From Hypomesus transpacificus (lineage: Eukaryota > Chordata > Actinopteri > Osmeriformes > Osmeridae): DNA of 64,000 nucleotides. The DNA lies in contig NW_025813858.1 in assembly GCF_021917145.1 (NCBI RefSeq), positions 1-64,000 of the forward strand, read 5' to 3'. The notes beneath the pieces are model-generated. The model had not been told where the DNA came from, ran no database searches, and worked only from the letters and a program-made list of their open reading frames with translations. The translations under genes were made by a program, and so were the position numbers. Shown here one piece after another: positions 12,401 to 24,204 of this stretch. The stretch's first letter is position 1; each line of letters opens with the position of its first letter.

Positions 12401-14539
12401 GGCCGATTTTACAAGGTTCCCTTTGTTGATTGTAGCTTATAGGATCATATATAGCCCATTGTAAATAACTCAAAAGAAATAACAATGGATTAGCTTTTTT
12501 TTTTCCTAAACTTATATCCACTTCTGTCTGAGTAACAGCATATTGGTGAACTTAGCCATATAGGCCTATCCTCATCTTTATTTTGATTTGACAGTTTGGA
12601 AGAAATCGTGTTTTTTTTACCCTCAAGTGATGTGCGAGACTCACTGCCTTACTAAATGTAACCTGTTAAACCGCATACAACGTTTCTGTAAAATGATTAG
12701 GCCTACAATAAATTGAGTGGTAAATCTGAAACAATCCCCCCTCCCCTCCTTCACAACATCCATCATTGTTGTCAGGAACAAGACAAACCCAGCTGCCAAC
12801 TGTCACACTATTCTTTTTTGACACATCCGACACTGGCGTCTCTTTCTCAGACACCTCTCAGCATGTTCACACATCCGCCCCTGCTCATGGCCCACTCGCT
12901 GGTGGGCTTGATTTTCTGTCTCTCATCCATTCCCACCTTCCCACGGCTCACCCCTCCACCCACGTCCCCTCTGTCTTCGAGACCTCCAGAACCAGTGTGA
13001 AACCCTACCAGACAGCTTCGCTACACAGGGAGTGGGCATGGGCTGACGGCTTTAAGCAACTCCAGCTGGATATGGTGCCGACCCAGAATCATCCCACCGG
13101 AGAAACGTAACACACAGGCTATGGATGTTGCCTCCATGATTCATTTATTTAATCCATTCGGCTTGTATACATTGTATTCAATAAAGAGAGGTGATATGAA
13201 ACAAAATGATTGAACTAAACACTTGTGTTCAGACTCAGAATAACAAATACATTTCACATTGTTCAGCTGACATGATGCCGTCATCACATTTGCATGCAAC
13301 CCTGTGAGGGACTAAGCTCCCTCCATTCTTATCCCGCTAGTAAATAGAGGCTCAAGTATTGGCTAATGCTGATTAAACTCTGCATGAAAGGTCTGAGTGA
13401 TTAGTGGTGTGTGAGCTGCACGGTAATACCAGTTCAACTATGGTGGGGATGCCATTGGTTGGAAAGGTTTAGATATGGTTTATAGAGGAATGTGCTGTGG
13501 ATATCGCTCAGCCTCTCTCTGTCAAAATGTCAAAAGGTGCAAACATTCCTGTTCCTTATAGCCAGATTCTCAGATTTGGCGGTCAGGCTTGCAGGAGAAA
13601 GCCAACATTTGATTATTATTTTTTTTTGGGGGGGGGGAAGAGACATGCAAATGAGTTTCACATTAGCATTTGATATCCACAGGGCTGCATCGTCTGTGTT
13701 GTGCCAAGGTTTGTGTGTGTGTGTATGTGTGTGAGCAAGCACACTTGTGAGCCGGGGTGATTTTCAACGTGCCAAAGCAGCAGTGAATTTAAGCATAACA
13801 GATTCTCTTCTAGGGCATATTTTGTTCACATGCAAAGCATGTAATGCAGCATGGCAATTATGCATGGAGACAAACGAGCCGCCACCAAAACAAAACTGGG
13901 TACTTAAGAACGTAATACAAAGAACATTTTATGCATGAGTCATGCGTGGAAGATACAGCTTAGCTTGCAGAAACCATGAAAACATTTCATCTACCAGTAC
14001 ACAAGGACGAGTACACATTCAAGTAGGTAGCTAAAGAGAGAGAAAAAAGCTACAATTCATCAGAACATGTGTTTTGCTAAATATAAAATTGGCTGTTTCA
14101 GGGTAGTATTGACCTTTCTTGAACGAATCCACTAAGGATGGGTACACTAAAGTAAAACTTGTACATTCAAAATAAATCAAACACAGGTATTCACTGTGTG
14201 AAAGGTTCATGGGTGATCAATCTGGAACATTCCAGACTTTCTATTTCCATCCACATCTCTTCTACAGTGGGGTCCTACGCTTCCAGGCCTCACTTGTTCT
14301 CCTGGCAGTACGCCCTCTATCCATACCCTTCCCTCCCCAACGAACGGTGCTCCTTTCTGGGACGGTTCCTCACTGAGGAGGGCTGACAGCTTCCTGTCCA
14401 GTCCCAGGGTGCGGGGGTGTCACTGCAGGGTGGAGGGAACAAGCGAAACATCGCAATAACGGTTCATTCACACCGTCACACAAGCGGGAGCATAAACCTG
14501 TGTTACGAGAAAGCCCCAAAAATGGGCTTTAGCTGCCTA

Positions 14540-14752
14540 CATCCAAGATGGCGCTGCGAGTGGCAGCCTCGGTTGGTCAGTGCACTCTGTTTTGTCTAGT
14601 AACTCAAGTGTTCTGCCAAGATTCCCCGAGTTCTCTGACCAGAGACAAACTCCTCAACTCTAAGGAAACAGCTATTCACCTTCCTGCCACAGTAAATTCC
14701 TTGTTTGTGTGAACTTACATGGCGAATAAAACAAAGTCTGATTCTGAGAGCG
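14540..14752 (+). mobile_element. internally deleted LINE-derived element
   Basis: The left part (CCAAGATGGCGCTGCGAG) resembles the 5' leader of fish non-LTR elements and includes a YY1-like AAGATGGCG core. The right part (CACCTTCCTGCC, AGTAAATTCCTTG, ATGGCGAATAAAAC, TCTGATTCTGA) matches the LINE 3' tail repeated at 32.4, 40.6 and 45.1 kb. The two parts are joined with no coding region between them, so this appears to be a deletion derivative. Confidence 0.5.
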
Positions 14753-15875
14753 TGAACAAGCAACTCGTACCTGAGGCTCCATCTTGGGCGTGTCCTCATG
14801 ACTGGTCTTTTCATGTCCAGTCAATCTGGGGAGCGCTAGCTCTGCCTAGAGGTAAGAGAATGCACACAGTCAGTCCTCTGAGAGTCCACAACGGTTTAGT
14901 GAGGTCACAAACATGCAAATTCTACAAAAGCAGTCATGCGAGTTCTCTTGAGGGTAACTTCATAGGGAATCGAAACGTCCAATATTACAGACTGAAACAT
15001 TTACACAAATATTGCAAAGGAAAGGTAACAGCAGCTCGACTGTTCTTAAGATATTGAAATAGATTTGGCTTTGCTCATTTTTAGCTGCATTAACACTGTT
15101 CTTATATATTTTGTTAGTACACAGAAAAAAAGTTATTTTTATTAAATAAAATCCACTACTGCATAGGTATTGGAAGTTACGTTTTTCTTCTCGGTCGAGT
15201 CGTCTTTTATTAAAACTTTTGACTGAATTGCACGCATTTACCATCAAGTTTATGTCAAATGGATAAACACACTGCCAAATTAACACATTTAGGGTTAGGG
15301 TTACCTTTACACGGGAGTGCTCTAGGTTATACCCATCCTCTCCACTGCACTGCATTACTCTGTCACTACTAAAGGACACCGTCGCGCCACGGCAACCGCG
15401 ACACGAAAACATCGTACTGTGAAACCTGCGCTAGAATAGTGGTTTGAATTCAGTTAATTTTCCAGACTAACAATAACATTTCTCATTAATTATGACCACA
15501 GGTAAGAGGATTGAAAAAGTATTATACATACCCAGGCACTCAATGCTTTAGAACTCTATACACATTAGGAAGCTATCCAGGTTATTTTAGAGGTCTTACC
15601 TCTGGGTCCTTTTTTAAAAAGTATAGAAAGAGAGAGAAAGAATAAGTTGTGCTCTTTTAAAAAAAATCCATCAAACATCATTTAGTAAGGGTTAACGTAC
15701 TCAGGCTGTAATGCATTCATTTAGATTTAAAATGTGGGAGTTTTTTTTGGAAGGAGAAACAAATCAAAACACCTATGACTAACTGAAAGCTTGTTTAAAA
15801 AAGGGCATTTCAAATTTTACTATGACAGAAAAAGAAAATAAACAAAGTTATGTTTCATAAAAAAACAAACTAGGC

Positions 15876-15881
15876 TTTATT
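15876..15881 (-). terminator. poly(A) signal AATAAA, khdrbs1
   Basis: CAATAAAGCC on the minus strand, about 1.1 kb past the khdrbs1 stop codon, is a canonical polyadenylation hexamer. Confidence 0.5.
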
Positions 15882-17011
15882 GACAAACTGCTGCAAAACA
15901 TCTTTTGGACAGATTTAGTTACCTATTTAGGCAAGCTTACACATGTAGCATAATGCATTTTATGGAGAGGGTACAGATACTACTGGCAGAGTAAGTACAA
16001 TTTTGACGTTTTTGAAAATATGTACAGGAAGTTGGATTAAGCTGCAGGGTCCCTTCTCCATTGTGAAAGACTCATGTGGAGATTTTTGTCCCAATCCTTC
16101 ATTGCGTACTTTGTGCATGCAGGTTAAAGAGAATCAGATCATCCATTGTAAAGTGCTGAACTGACTGTTTTAGCATGACAACTTGAAACGACAGTTTGAC
16201 TCCAGTCTTAAAAGTTATTTTTAACACAAATTTAGGATATGAGGACAGTCCATCTCAACAGTGTCTATTAGGGCTATATTTCAAAACTCTAAAAGTACAA
16301 ATGACAAATATTGTTGCCTAAATCTACATTGACCAACTTTTAAGACTATTTAAAACAAATGGGAATTTAAATCAAGAATATATTGTCATGAATCCCATTA
16401 ACATTTTTTTCCTTCATTTAATTTAATATTTTTGGAGTCTATATTACATCACTTTTATGGTTCTTTTATTACGCTATATTAAGCAGAATTTTGAAATGTA
16501 GCCTAAATGGGAATCTGCAACTGTCCCTCAACAGACTTTTAAAAAAAACAATTAAATGTTTTACTTAAGACACTAAAAAGTGAACAAGGAGCCGCCAACT
16601 TCACTAGAAATGACTTGTTTCAAACATTAAAAAAGGTTTGCGTTCAACAATGCAAAAAAGCTTAAGGAAGAGATGGGGGCAGAAAGAATAAAAAGCGAAA
16701 TAAACCAAAACGGAAATAAGAAAAGAAAAAGAGGAAAAGGAAGAAAGGAGAGAGATGTTCTCTTCTCTACACCATCTAATAATCATTTTAGGATTTGACG
16801 TCACTTCTCAAACATGCTCCGGTCAGTTCTTGAAGCTATTGTACTTGTTTTTTTTTTTTTCCTCTCCTCACGGAATAGTCCAGCGTAGAAAATAGCAAAA
16901 ACAAAAAACAAAAACTAACAATTACTTTTTGTCGGGTTGCTTTAAAGCGAGATCTGCCGTGGTAGACAGGCTGTTGTCAGGGCGACGCGTTAACCGCTAG
17001 GTGCAGTCAGT
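15876..17011 (-). other. khdrbs1: probable khdrbs1 3' UTR
   Basis: AT-rich sequence without coding potential directly follows the khdrbs1 stop on the minus strand. It ends at the first good poly(A) signal (AATAAA on minus, plus coordinates 15,876-15,881). Its extent is inferred from that signal only. Other AATAAA words further left (near 15.13 kb) could mark a longer form. Confidence 0.5.
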
Positions 17012-19188
17012 TCAGTATTGTCTATAAGGGTGTTCCCGATACGTGGTCTTCACTGGTCTGGCTGGGGGCACCTTCCCTCCTGCTGGTCTGGCAGTCCCGT
17101 TCCAGTCATCTTGAGCTACAAACGAAAATAGGAAAAAAAGGTCAAGAGTTGTTTATAAAAGCAACTCATACATGGTCCATTTACGTGATCTGATGGAGTT
17201 TACATTTAGCAGACGCTCTTATCCAGAACGACTTACAGTAAGTACAGGGACATTCCCCCGAGGCAAGTAGGGTGAAGTGCCATGCCCAAGGACACAACGT
17301 CATTTTTGCTCGGGAATCGAACTGGCAACCTTCAGATTACTAGCAAGATTCCCTAACCGCTCAGCCACCTGACTCCCTTTAAAAAAAAAACGAATTTACA
17401 AGAGGCCGGTCTCTTACCGTAGGAATCATAGGTCTCCTGTGATTCCCCGTGTCCATAGTCATAGTATTCTGGCTCTCTGGGGGAGGAAACATGAGGAGAA
17501 GTACATCAATGGATGGATGTTCATGGGTTCATTCATGTCAAAGCAAAACAGAGGAAAAAGTATGTGTCTTCAAATACCAAACCAAGAACGTAAAAGTTCA
17601 AGGGGTGGGAAAATCCCGACAAGTCATTACGGCTGAGGAACTGGTGAACCCCGGATAAGTAGGGCTGTCAGTTGGCATCACTCACGCCTGTGGCTGGCTG
17701 TAGTAGCTGTCGTAGGATTCATACTCTGGTTCTGTGTAGGTTTCATCATAGGACTGGAGAGAAAGAGAACGGGAAAGGGCACAGAGAGAGAGATGACGGT
17801 AAACCAGTGAGGCATTCATCCCGTTCAACATTTCTACATCGGATCATGATCCTCGGAAGGATCAAATCGCAAATAGCTTTGAGACGGAAACGAAAGCCCG
17901 GTTTGTGTTTGTGAATAAACGAGATAATCAAAGCTACCGCGGTGTCGTCGTGTTAGTGTCGTCTAAGAGCCTCGAGGCCAGGATGAATTACATTTAGTCA
18001 TTTAGCAGACGCTCTTATCCAGAGCAACTAACAGTAAGTACAGGGACATTCCCCCGAGGCAATTAGGGTGAAGTGCCTTGCCCAAGGACACAGCGTAATT
18101 TTGCACGTTCCCTAACCGCTCAGCCATCTGACTTCCATACTTACGTAGTCCTCGTAGGTGTCCGCGGCCGGGGGGTGCTGGTGTTGATGCTGATGGGGGG
18201 GAGGAGGGGGCATTCTCTGAGGGGGTCCGGCCGCAGGGGGCCTGGCTCGGGGGGTGGCTGCCCCTCTGGCGGGGGCTGCTGGAGGTCCTCCTCGGCCGGC
18301 CGGGGCACCCCGGGCCTGTCCCCCCCTGGTGGGGCCACCGCGAGCCACGCCTCCGCGAGGGGGCATCCCCCTTCCCCTGGAGGAGCGGAACAGAGCGGAA
18401 CACAGGATGTTAGCATTCTCACCACCGAGCTGTCATTCTTACCTGAGGGCTGTTCTCAGTTGTCAGGGGAAGTAGGTCAGGAGTGTTAGAATTTTTCAAA
18501 TTCTGACTTCATTATGTGGGTATTCGATAAGTGTAGTAGCTCTCTACAAACAACTAACAGTATTTATCATCAAAAATATAAATGATCCATTATTGGTTCG
18601 TACAGACCGATAGGGATAGTTAAGAGGAGCAGGGACAAATAATTCTAATGTACCAGTTACTTGTTACATGTGGCAAACAAACCTGAAATTTGAACTAATG
18701 GGAAGATGTCTGTATGACATACTTGTATGCCGACTGTGTAGGTCAGTACGTGTGTCTGTGTTTGTGAGTAAGTGTACTTTAAGTCGCTCTGGATAAGAGC
18801 GTTCACTAAATATACTTGAATAAGTGTGTGTGTGTGTGTGTATGTATATAACTGAAGGTGTGTGTTTACCTGGGTGTGTGTGTGTGTATATGACTGTGAA
18901 GGTGTGTGTTTACCTGGGTGTGTGTGTGTGTATGTATATGACTGTGAAGGTGTGTGTTTACCTGGGTGTGTGTGTGTGTGTGTATGACTGTGAAGGTGTG
19001 TGTTTACCTGGGTGCGTGTGTGTGTATATGACTGTGAAGGTGTGTGTTTACCTGGGCGCTCCTGTGGGTGGGTGTCCTCCGCGGGCCCTGGTCGGTGGCC
19101 CCCCGCGGCCCCGGCCCACGTGCTCCTGGCCCCCGTTCAGGTACCCCATCTCCATGAACTGCTCCTGACAGATATCATCCATCATGTC

Positions 19189-19226
<38 letters not shown>

Positions 19227-21081
19227 CACACAGAGACACACACACACAGTGAGACACACATCACACAGAGACACAGACACACACAAATGGCATGAGGAAG
19301 AGAAGAGGAAGGAAGGGAGAAAATAGGAGGAGAGACAGGAGGGGAGGGGAGAAAGAGTGAGAGGCAAGAAGGGAAAGTAACAAGAGAAAAAGAGAAGCAA
19401 TTACAGAGCAGGTCAATAAACCACATTCCTCCAAATGTCTAGCCGGCCCTGCCAGTAGTGTGCCCACGTCACACACATAGATGCTGTTTGAATGCTGGCT
19501 CAAACCTGCACATTCAGTAGCCGACTTAATTGTCCATTGTAACCTTCCTCCTTATTACAGCGAGGGAAGAGGAACTACAAAAGGAAAAAGATACACAGGA
19601 CAGCATTCTCCTGGCTCACTAACACCAGCTTCTCAGGGGAAGCATTTTAGTGAGGCACTGTGACCCAATCAATTCTTTTCATAAATCTCTCTGGGAGAAG
19701 GGCTTTGGACTGCTGTAATGATTACGAGTAGAAAAAAAGAGAGAGACAAAAGAAAAAACCCTATTCCAGATCCACATGCGCGTGGGTCCTTTTGCAATTT
19801 GTCAGAAGGCAAGACACGAGGGGAGGGGGTGGGGGGGCTAGGCATTTGTCTGATTAGGAATTAATCTATGGCCACAAGCTCTGGGGGCTTTGACACTGTC
19901 TAACCAGCCGGGCAGTTTATGCACTGGTTGCACATTGAGCGTTTTCAGTCTGAGGAATAATGCAAACCAACCTGGGCCATTTCTACAGATTGTTTTATAT
20001 CGACAGCTTGATTTATTCAGCAGTCTCTGAAATCAATGAGGAAACGCCGTACCGAACATTTCAATGTTATACTACAGGGACAATAGTAAAGAGGCTATTG
20101 CAAACTTTAACCTGGCCAGTAACACAGCAGGTGCATCGACTGAACAGAAAGGTTACCAGGGGAACAGAAAAATAATCCATCCACCATTGCAAACGGCACT
20201 GGTCTGATCTTTGCAAAGTACACTACAGTGACAGGAGACAACATTGCATAACCAAAAGGGTTAACTACCAGTCGTTACATCGAATGACCCCAACAATGAT
20301 ATTGAACTAGCCATCACCACACTAGATCTGAGGCATTCTTACAAAGCCCCTGGATGAACTACATATTAACTTTCGTCAGATAGATAAGATCGTAAATTCC
20401 AATTAGGAGATTACGGTAGGAGGAGGAGAGGGGGGTGAAATCGGCCGTGGACAAGTGACGACCGGAAGGATGGTCCCTCTAACACCAGAGGGGCTTAGTG
20501 ACGGGCAGACAGACAGAGATACCCTGCTGACACTGTGAAAGTGACCCACTTCCTCCTGCTAAGCTGCTGAAACCTAATCACCATGACTGTCCCTTTACAG
20601 GAGCGGCCCCAGGTTAGGGTTAGAAACACCCACCCTGTTCTACAAGCAGGGTTTTACACGTCTGACAAACTATTTAAGTTAGTTTCACATGACCGTGCCG
20701 CGTGCTATTTGAAACCGTTTTCAAAAGACAGTGCCTAGTTATTAATTTGCATGAATATGCAAACAGGTTGAAGACATCCGATCCGGAAGACCCACAGTCA
20801 CCTCATCTTGCTCCTGGCTCTAGTTTGGCCTGGCCTTTCCTCTCGATGGCTGTACTCACAGGAAACAGGAACTTCTTGACTTCCTCCATGGCGTGGGCCA
20901 TGCGGACATAGGCCTCGGGCACAGGAGCGAACACCTCGATGAACACGTGCAGGTCCATGGACAGGTGGGCGTACTTGGGCTCTCCTCCTTTCCTCAGACC
21001 TTCCTCCTGAAGCAGAGACAGAAGCACAAGAGTCACACACACAGAGAGAGACACACACACAGACACGCACAGAGACACACA

Positions 21082-21158
<77 letters not shown>

Positions 21159-22139
21159 AGACACACACAGAGAGAGACACGCACAGAGACACGCACAGAG
21201 ACACGCACAGAGACACACACACACACAGAGACACACAGCTGTTTTGGATGTGACTGACTTGCCTGGCACCATGAGGTATAAACTGGCACCTCTCAACATG
21301 CCCTTCACACAGGAGGCACGGTGTCTCACCTTGGCCTTGTCCCTCATGGAGCCCTTTCCCAGAACAGAGATCTTGGCCCCCGTCTCCTCCTGCAGACGCT
21401 TGATGGTGTTGCCCTGTGGTCCCAGGATCTTCCCCACGAAGTTGAACTGGAAAAACAGGTCAACATGCAGCGACGTCAGACTGGCAGTTACCATGAGAAC
21501 GCCTCGCCTTCCCCTCGTCCAACACAACAAGACCGTGTCTAGGGTTCTGGAGAAATGTTGTACAGGAGGCATTTCACAGAGCAACACTTGATTTATATTT
21601 TTCATTTTTTAATTATTGTTATTATTATTTTTGAGACAAAACGGTGCATATCGCTACTTTCCACGGTTCAATAGATTTTGGGAGGCAAACCCTACTTAAA
21701 AATGTACACAATAAATGATCAAATTCCAGTGTGTCCTGAATTAGGCCTACACTTCAACACATTTGTATGCTTCTGACTTAAACATCATCCTGTTATGTTT
21801 AGACGACATCAAGTAACCCGGTTTCATCATCCCAAATAAGAAGCCCATATTCTGCAACATGATATCCTGCTCAAGTTACGGGCTGCATTTCCTGAACCTC
21901 TTAACACATGTAATCTGGTCAAGAGGACACGGCTTAATCCCACAAAACCCAAAGCCCTGGTAGAAGACAACACAATCCTCCATGTCTGTGCTATGTGAAG
22001 GAGTGTGGATGATGATCTACTTTTATAATATTGATTTTACATTCAGGATGGATTCCCACGGGTTTAAATGAGCAGAGAGAGATACGATCACCGGTCGTCA
22101 TAACACAGGAACAAACCCTTCTGTGTTCCTCGGAGGGAC

Positions 22140-22171
<32 letters not shown>

Positions 22172-24201
22172 GCGCACACACACACCTCAAATATAGAGTC
22201 GTAGGCCCCATCAATGTATATATAGTAGAATATTATTACAGAATATTGTTGAATCCTCAACATGAGGTCTTTATATATTCCTCCCATTTACTGTACCGAT
22301 AATAAACCGCAAACTAGCCCGCCTACTATGTGCAGTTTGTTATGAAAGCTGTGGAACGGAAGAAAGGTGGATGGATGAGGAGGAGGAAGGGACTGGTTTC
22401 AGGGAGAGGACTCACCTTTGGGTACTGTTTGACTGGGATCAGCACTCGCTCTTTCAGCTTGATGTTCTTGACTGTGAAAAGGTCCAGGTACGTTTCCCCC
22501 TCCTTCTTGGTCTCTCCTTTCTGGATTCTCTCGATTTCTAGGAAAAGGAAGAACAGGTCTTGTCGTTTTCAGCCACACGTTTCAAGCTCTGGTCTTAAGT
22601 AACCCTTTTCAACTCGTCTTGTGAACAACTACGGTATTTTACCACAGAGGGATACAAGGGGACACATGACAAGCCCATGGCGAGAGAGATCTCATCATAT
22701 CAAACCAGTTCACTCTCCCCCACATCGTAATCCTCTACAGTGCCTGCCTTGACAACTTCTGAGGCTGCAATGTGCAAACCGGTCAACCAGAGCGCAGGGC
22801 ATCTGCTGGGAGCCAAGGTTAGCAGGCTGCCAGAACTCTAGTCCTGTATGAACACATGACACACACTCCATCACAGGTAGGCTACTGTCCCATCAGCTTT
22901 GCCTGCATGCAAATAATGGTCATTTGTTTCCGTGAACCAGGTACCTATAATCAAAATCTAGCGGCGAACCCCCTTTAGCATGGGAAAAAAAAATCACATT
23001 TGGGAAACTAATTTGCACATTGTAGCTGGTTGTAAGTACCCAGTGTACTTTTCCATCCGTCTAGAGCTTGAGATTGAAGTGCTGACTTTCCATCCAAAGG
23101 ATAGGCTACTTTTTTATAGGGCTGAAGCCATACAATTAGTGTGACGACTAAAAACGTCTGCCAAAACCAATTCCCTGCTCAAATAATGTGTCACAATGCA
23201 TCTGAAAGTCGTGCAACATTCATATGAATGGAGTATACATCTGGAGTTGTCTGTACGGCAAACCTAGGTGGAACATCTGTCTGTCTGGAAAGCAACGGCA
23301 GCTGTATGGCTCCAAGGCAAACCACTGTTGCGGTGTTTACTGACGTGAACGAAGTGACCTGCCCACAATTGATTAAAACACACAATGCTGGTCAGGCACC
23401 TACACTGTCGTGTAGAGTTGACCTAAAGTGCTACGTTGTAACGTTAGAGCTAGCTGTAGTTCTTGCACAGAACGTCAATGACAATCACACAATGTCAATG
23501 ACCGACATCCTTCTTACAACCTTCTACCCGCCATGTCTAAACAAAGACAAGTAAATCGACATCGCCGATTAAAAGTATTATGAGCTGTATAAATTGAATT
23601 ACGTGGTAAGCTAACTTGTGTGTTTATGTGGTATATACGTGTTCTTCGTATGGACAACATTGGTTACTGTTGGTCAGAACGGAGAAAATAAGTCGTTTTC
23701 TAACGGTAATGGGACTTTGGTCAGGGAGTAGCGTCTGCAGCCCGTGAGCTAGTCGCAGTCGCTTGCTAGGCTACGCACCTCCTAGAAAATAACTTGGCTA
23801 CAGACTAAAGAGACTGTAGTACTTTCCCATTCAAACGATACATCCACAAATATCCTTTAAAATAGTTATCCTGGGAAGTTTTAATCAACTGTAGCCTTGC
23901 CCACCACGTGTAAACACCCTGTACAACTGCGGTTAGCGCTTATGAAAGCGTTTATTGTTTGCGGTTAGCGGGCCAGTGTGTGCACGCCAGGTCCAATCCA
24001 AGCGCACACAATCCAACCATGGCGTGCCTTGTTCACACGACCGACAAAGAAACACTATCCACCAAAGGCAAATCCCCTCGTCGAAGAAGTCCAAACAGAC
24101 ATTTTACCTGCAGATAAAAGTTTCATTGCGTGCGTAAACGATGTGTCCAGGCTGTCCTTCTCCGCGAGGAGCTCGGGGAGATACTTGCTTTCGTTCTCCA
24201 T
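17012..24201 (-). CDS. khdrbs1: KHDRBS1 (Sam68), STAR-family KH RNA-binding protein; 1-nt frameshift in last exon
   Basis: Nine coding exons on minus: 24,201-24,108; 22,537-22,416; 21,446-21,330; 21,006-20,860; 19,188-19,052; 18,376-18,145; 17,753-17,686; 17,476-17,418; 17,116-17,012. Phases agree at every join. The protein would be about 359 aa. Residues 1-38 are the QUA1 dimerisation segment ([13 protein letters not shown]); the KH domain spans exons 2-4 with the GPQG loop at 81-84. Residues 161-283 are RG-rich then Pro-rich, with HQHQHQ and PPPPP SH3-ligand-like stretches. Tyr-rich exons 7-8 (YYDYGHGE) are phosphorylation substrates in the family. The family end (DDWNGT..REHPY) is split between frames in exon 9 by an extra T at 17,100-17,102; read literally, the frame stops at 17,022. 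The start is the ATG before [11 protein letters not shown], since the open frame upstream lacks ATG. Mammalian Sam68 has a longer Pro-rich N-terminus that is absent here. Sam68 is a nuclear regulator of splicing and signalling (family knowledge). Confidence 0.93.
17199..17377 (-). mobile_element. tRNA-derived SINE in khdrbs1 intron 8
   Basis: The same SINE as at 8.7 kb. It fills more than half of the 301-bp intron between exons 8 and 9 and begins about 40 nt downstream of the exon 8 donor in transcript sense. Confidence 0.9.
17990..18137 (-). mobile_element. SINE with internal deletion, abutting khdrbs1 exon 6 donor
   Basis: The tail and body are intact, but the B-box part of the head is deleted (TTTTGCACG joins directly to TTCCCTAACCGCTC). 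In transcript sense the SINE begins about 8 nt into intron 6, immediately after the GTAAGTAT donor. Confidence 0.9.
18776..18818 (+). mobile_element. SINE tail fragment
   Basis: AAGTCGCTCTGGATAAGAGC matches the SINE tail in the opposite orientation to the complete copies. It lies next to the donor-containing minisatellite. Confidence 0.7.
18850..19056 (-). repeat. 44-48 bp minisatellite carrying copies of the khdrbs1 exon 5 splice donor
   Basis: On minus each unit reads CCCAG|GTAAACACACACC followed by TTCACAGTCATA and a (CA)n. CCCAG|GTAAAC is the authentic exon 5 donor (exon end 19,052). It recurs with exon-end equivalents at 19,008, 18,962, 18,914 and 18,870, so spacings are 44, 46, 48 and 44 bp. 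The array spans the exon-intron junction and runs into intron 5. Confidence 0.92.
19193..19275. repeat. (AC)n with CACAGAGACAC interruptions
   Basis: CA-rich array just upstream of exon 5 in transcript sense, in khdrbs1 intron 4. Confidence 0.9.
21035..21236. repeat. compound (CA)n/(CAGAGA)n array
   Basis: About 200 bp of CA with AGAGACACGCACAG units in khdrbs1 intron 3, starting about 30 bp upstream of exon 4 in transcript sense. It generates large spurious Cys/Val and His/Thr frames on both strands. Confidence 0.95.
22141..22168. repeat. (AC)14 microsatellite
   Basis: Perfect AC dinucleotide run in khdrbs1 intron 2. Confidence 0.95.
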
Positions 24202-24204
24202 ATT

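Larger units (their letters stand above)
1..15875. other. gene-poor repeat-rich interval
   Basis: I found no exon in this stretch that resembles a known protein. It holds microsatellites, a G/C-run minisatellite, two MITE-like or interspersed repeats, one SINE and one LINE-derived element, listed separately. A CpG-containing patch at about 11.28-11.65 kb looks promoter-like. The long reading frames here are mostly repeat translations (590-935, 4430-4745, 7800-7955) or lack a recognisable domain. The right end is likely intergenic sequence beyond the khdrbs1 3' UTR. Confidence 0.6.

Noticed and set aside
12713-13110. Overlapping plus-strand frames of 95 and 114 aa
   Set aside because: Two frames open together with Ser/Pro/Thr-rich composition and no domain; likely chance in C-rich sequence.
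14209-14413. About 67-codon open stretch on the minus strand (ending FQIDHP)
   Set aside because: No start codon, no convincing splice acceptor and no recognised similarity.
15288-15304. TTAGGGTTAGGG-like words here and near 3,865 and 20,612
   Set aside because: Only one or two hexamers in each place, too short to be an interstitial telomere array, despite the telomere-binding hmbox1 gene nearby.
18073-18489. Gly-rich plus-strand frame over khdrbs1 exon 6
   Set aside because: It is the complement of the RG/Pro-rich exon, and its codons run through intron and SINE sequence.
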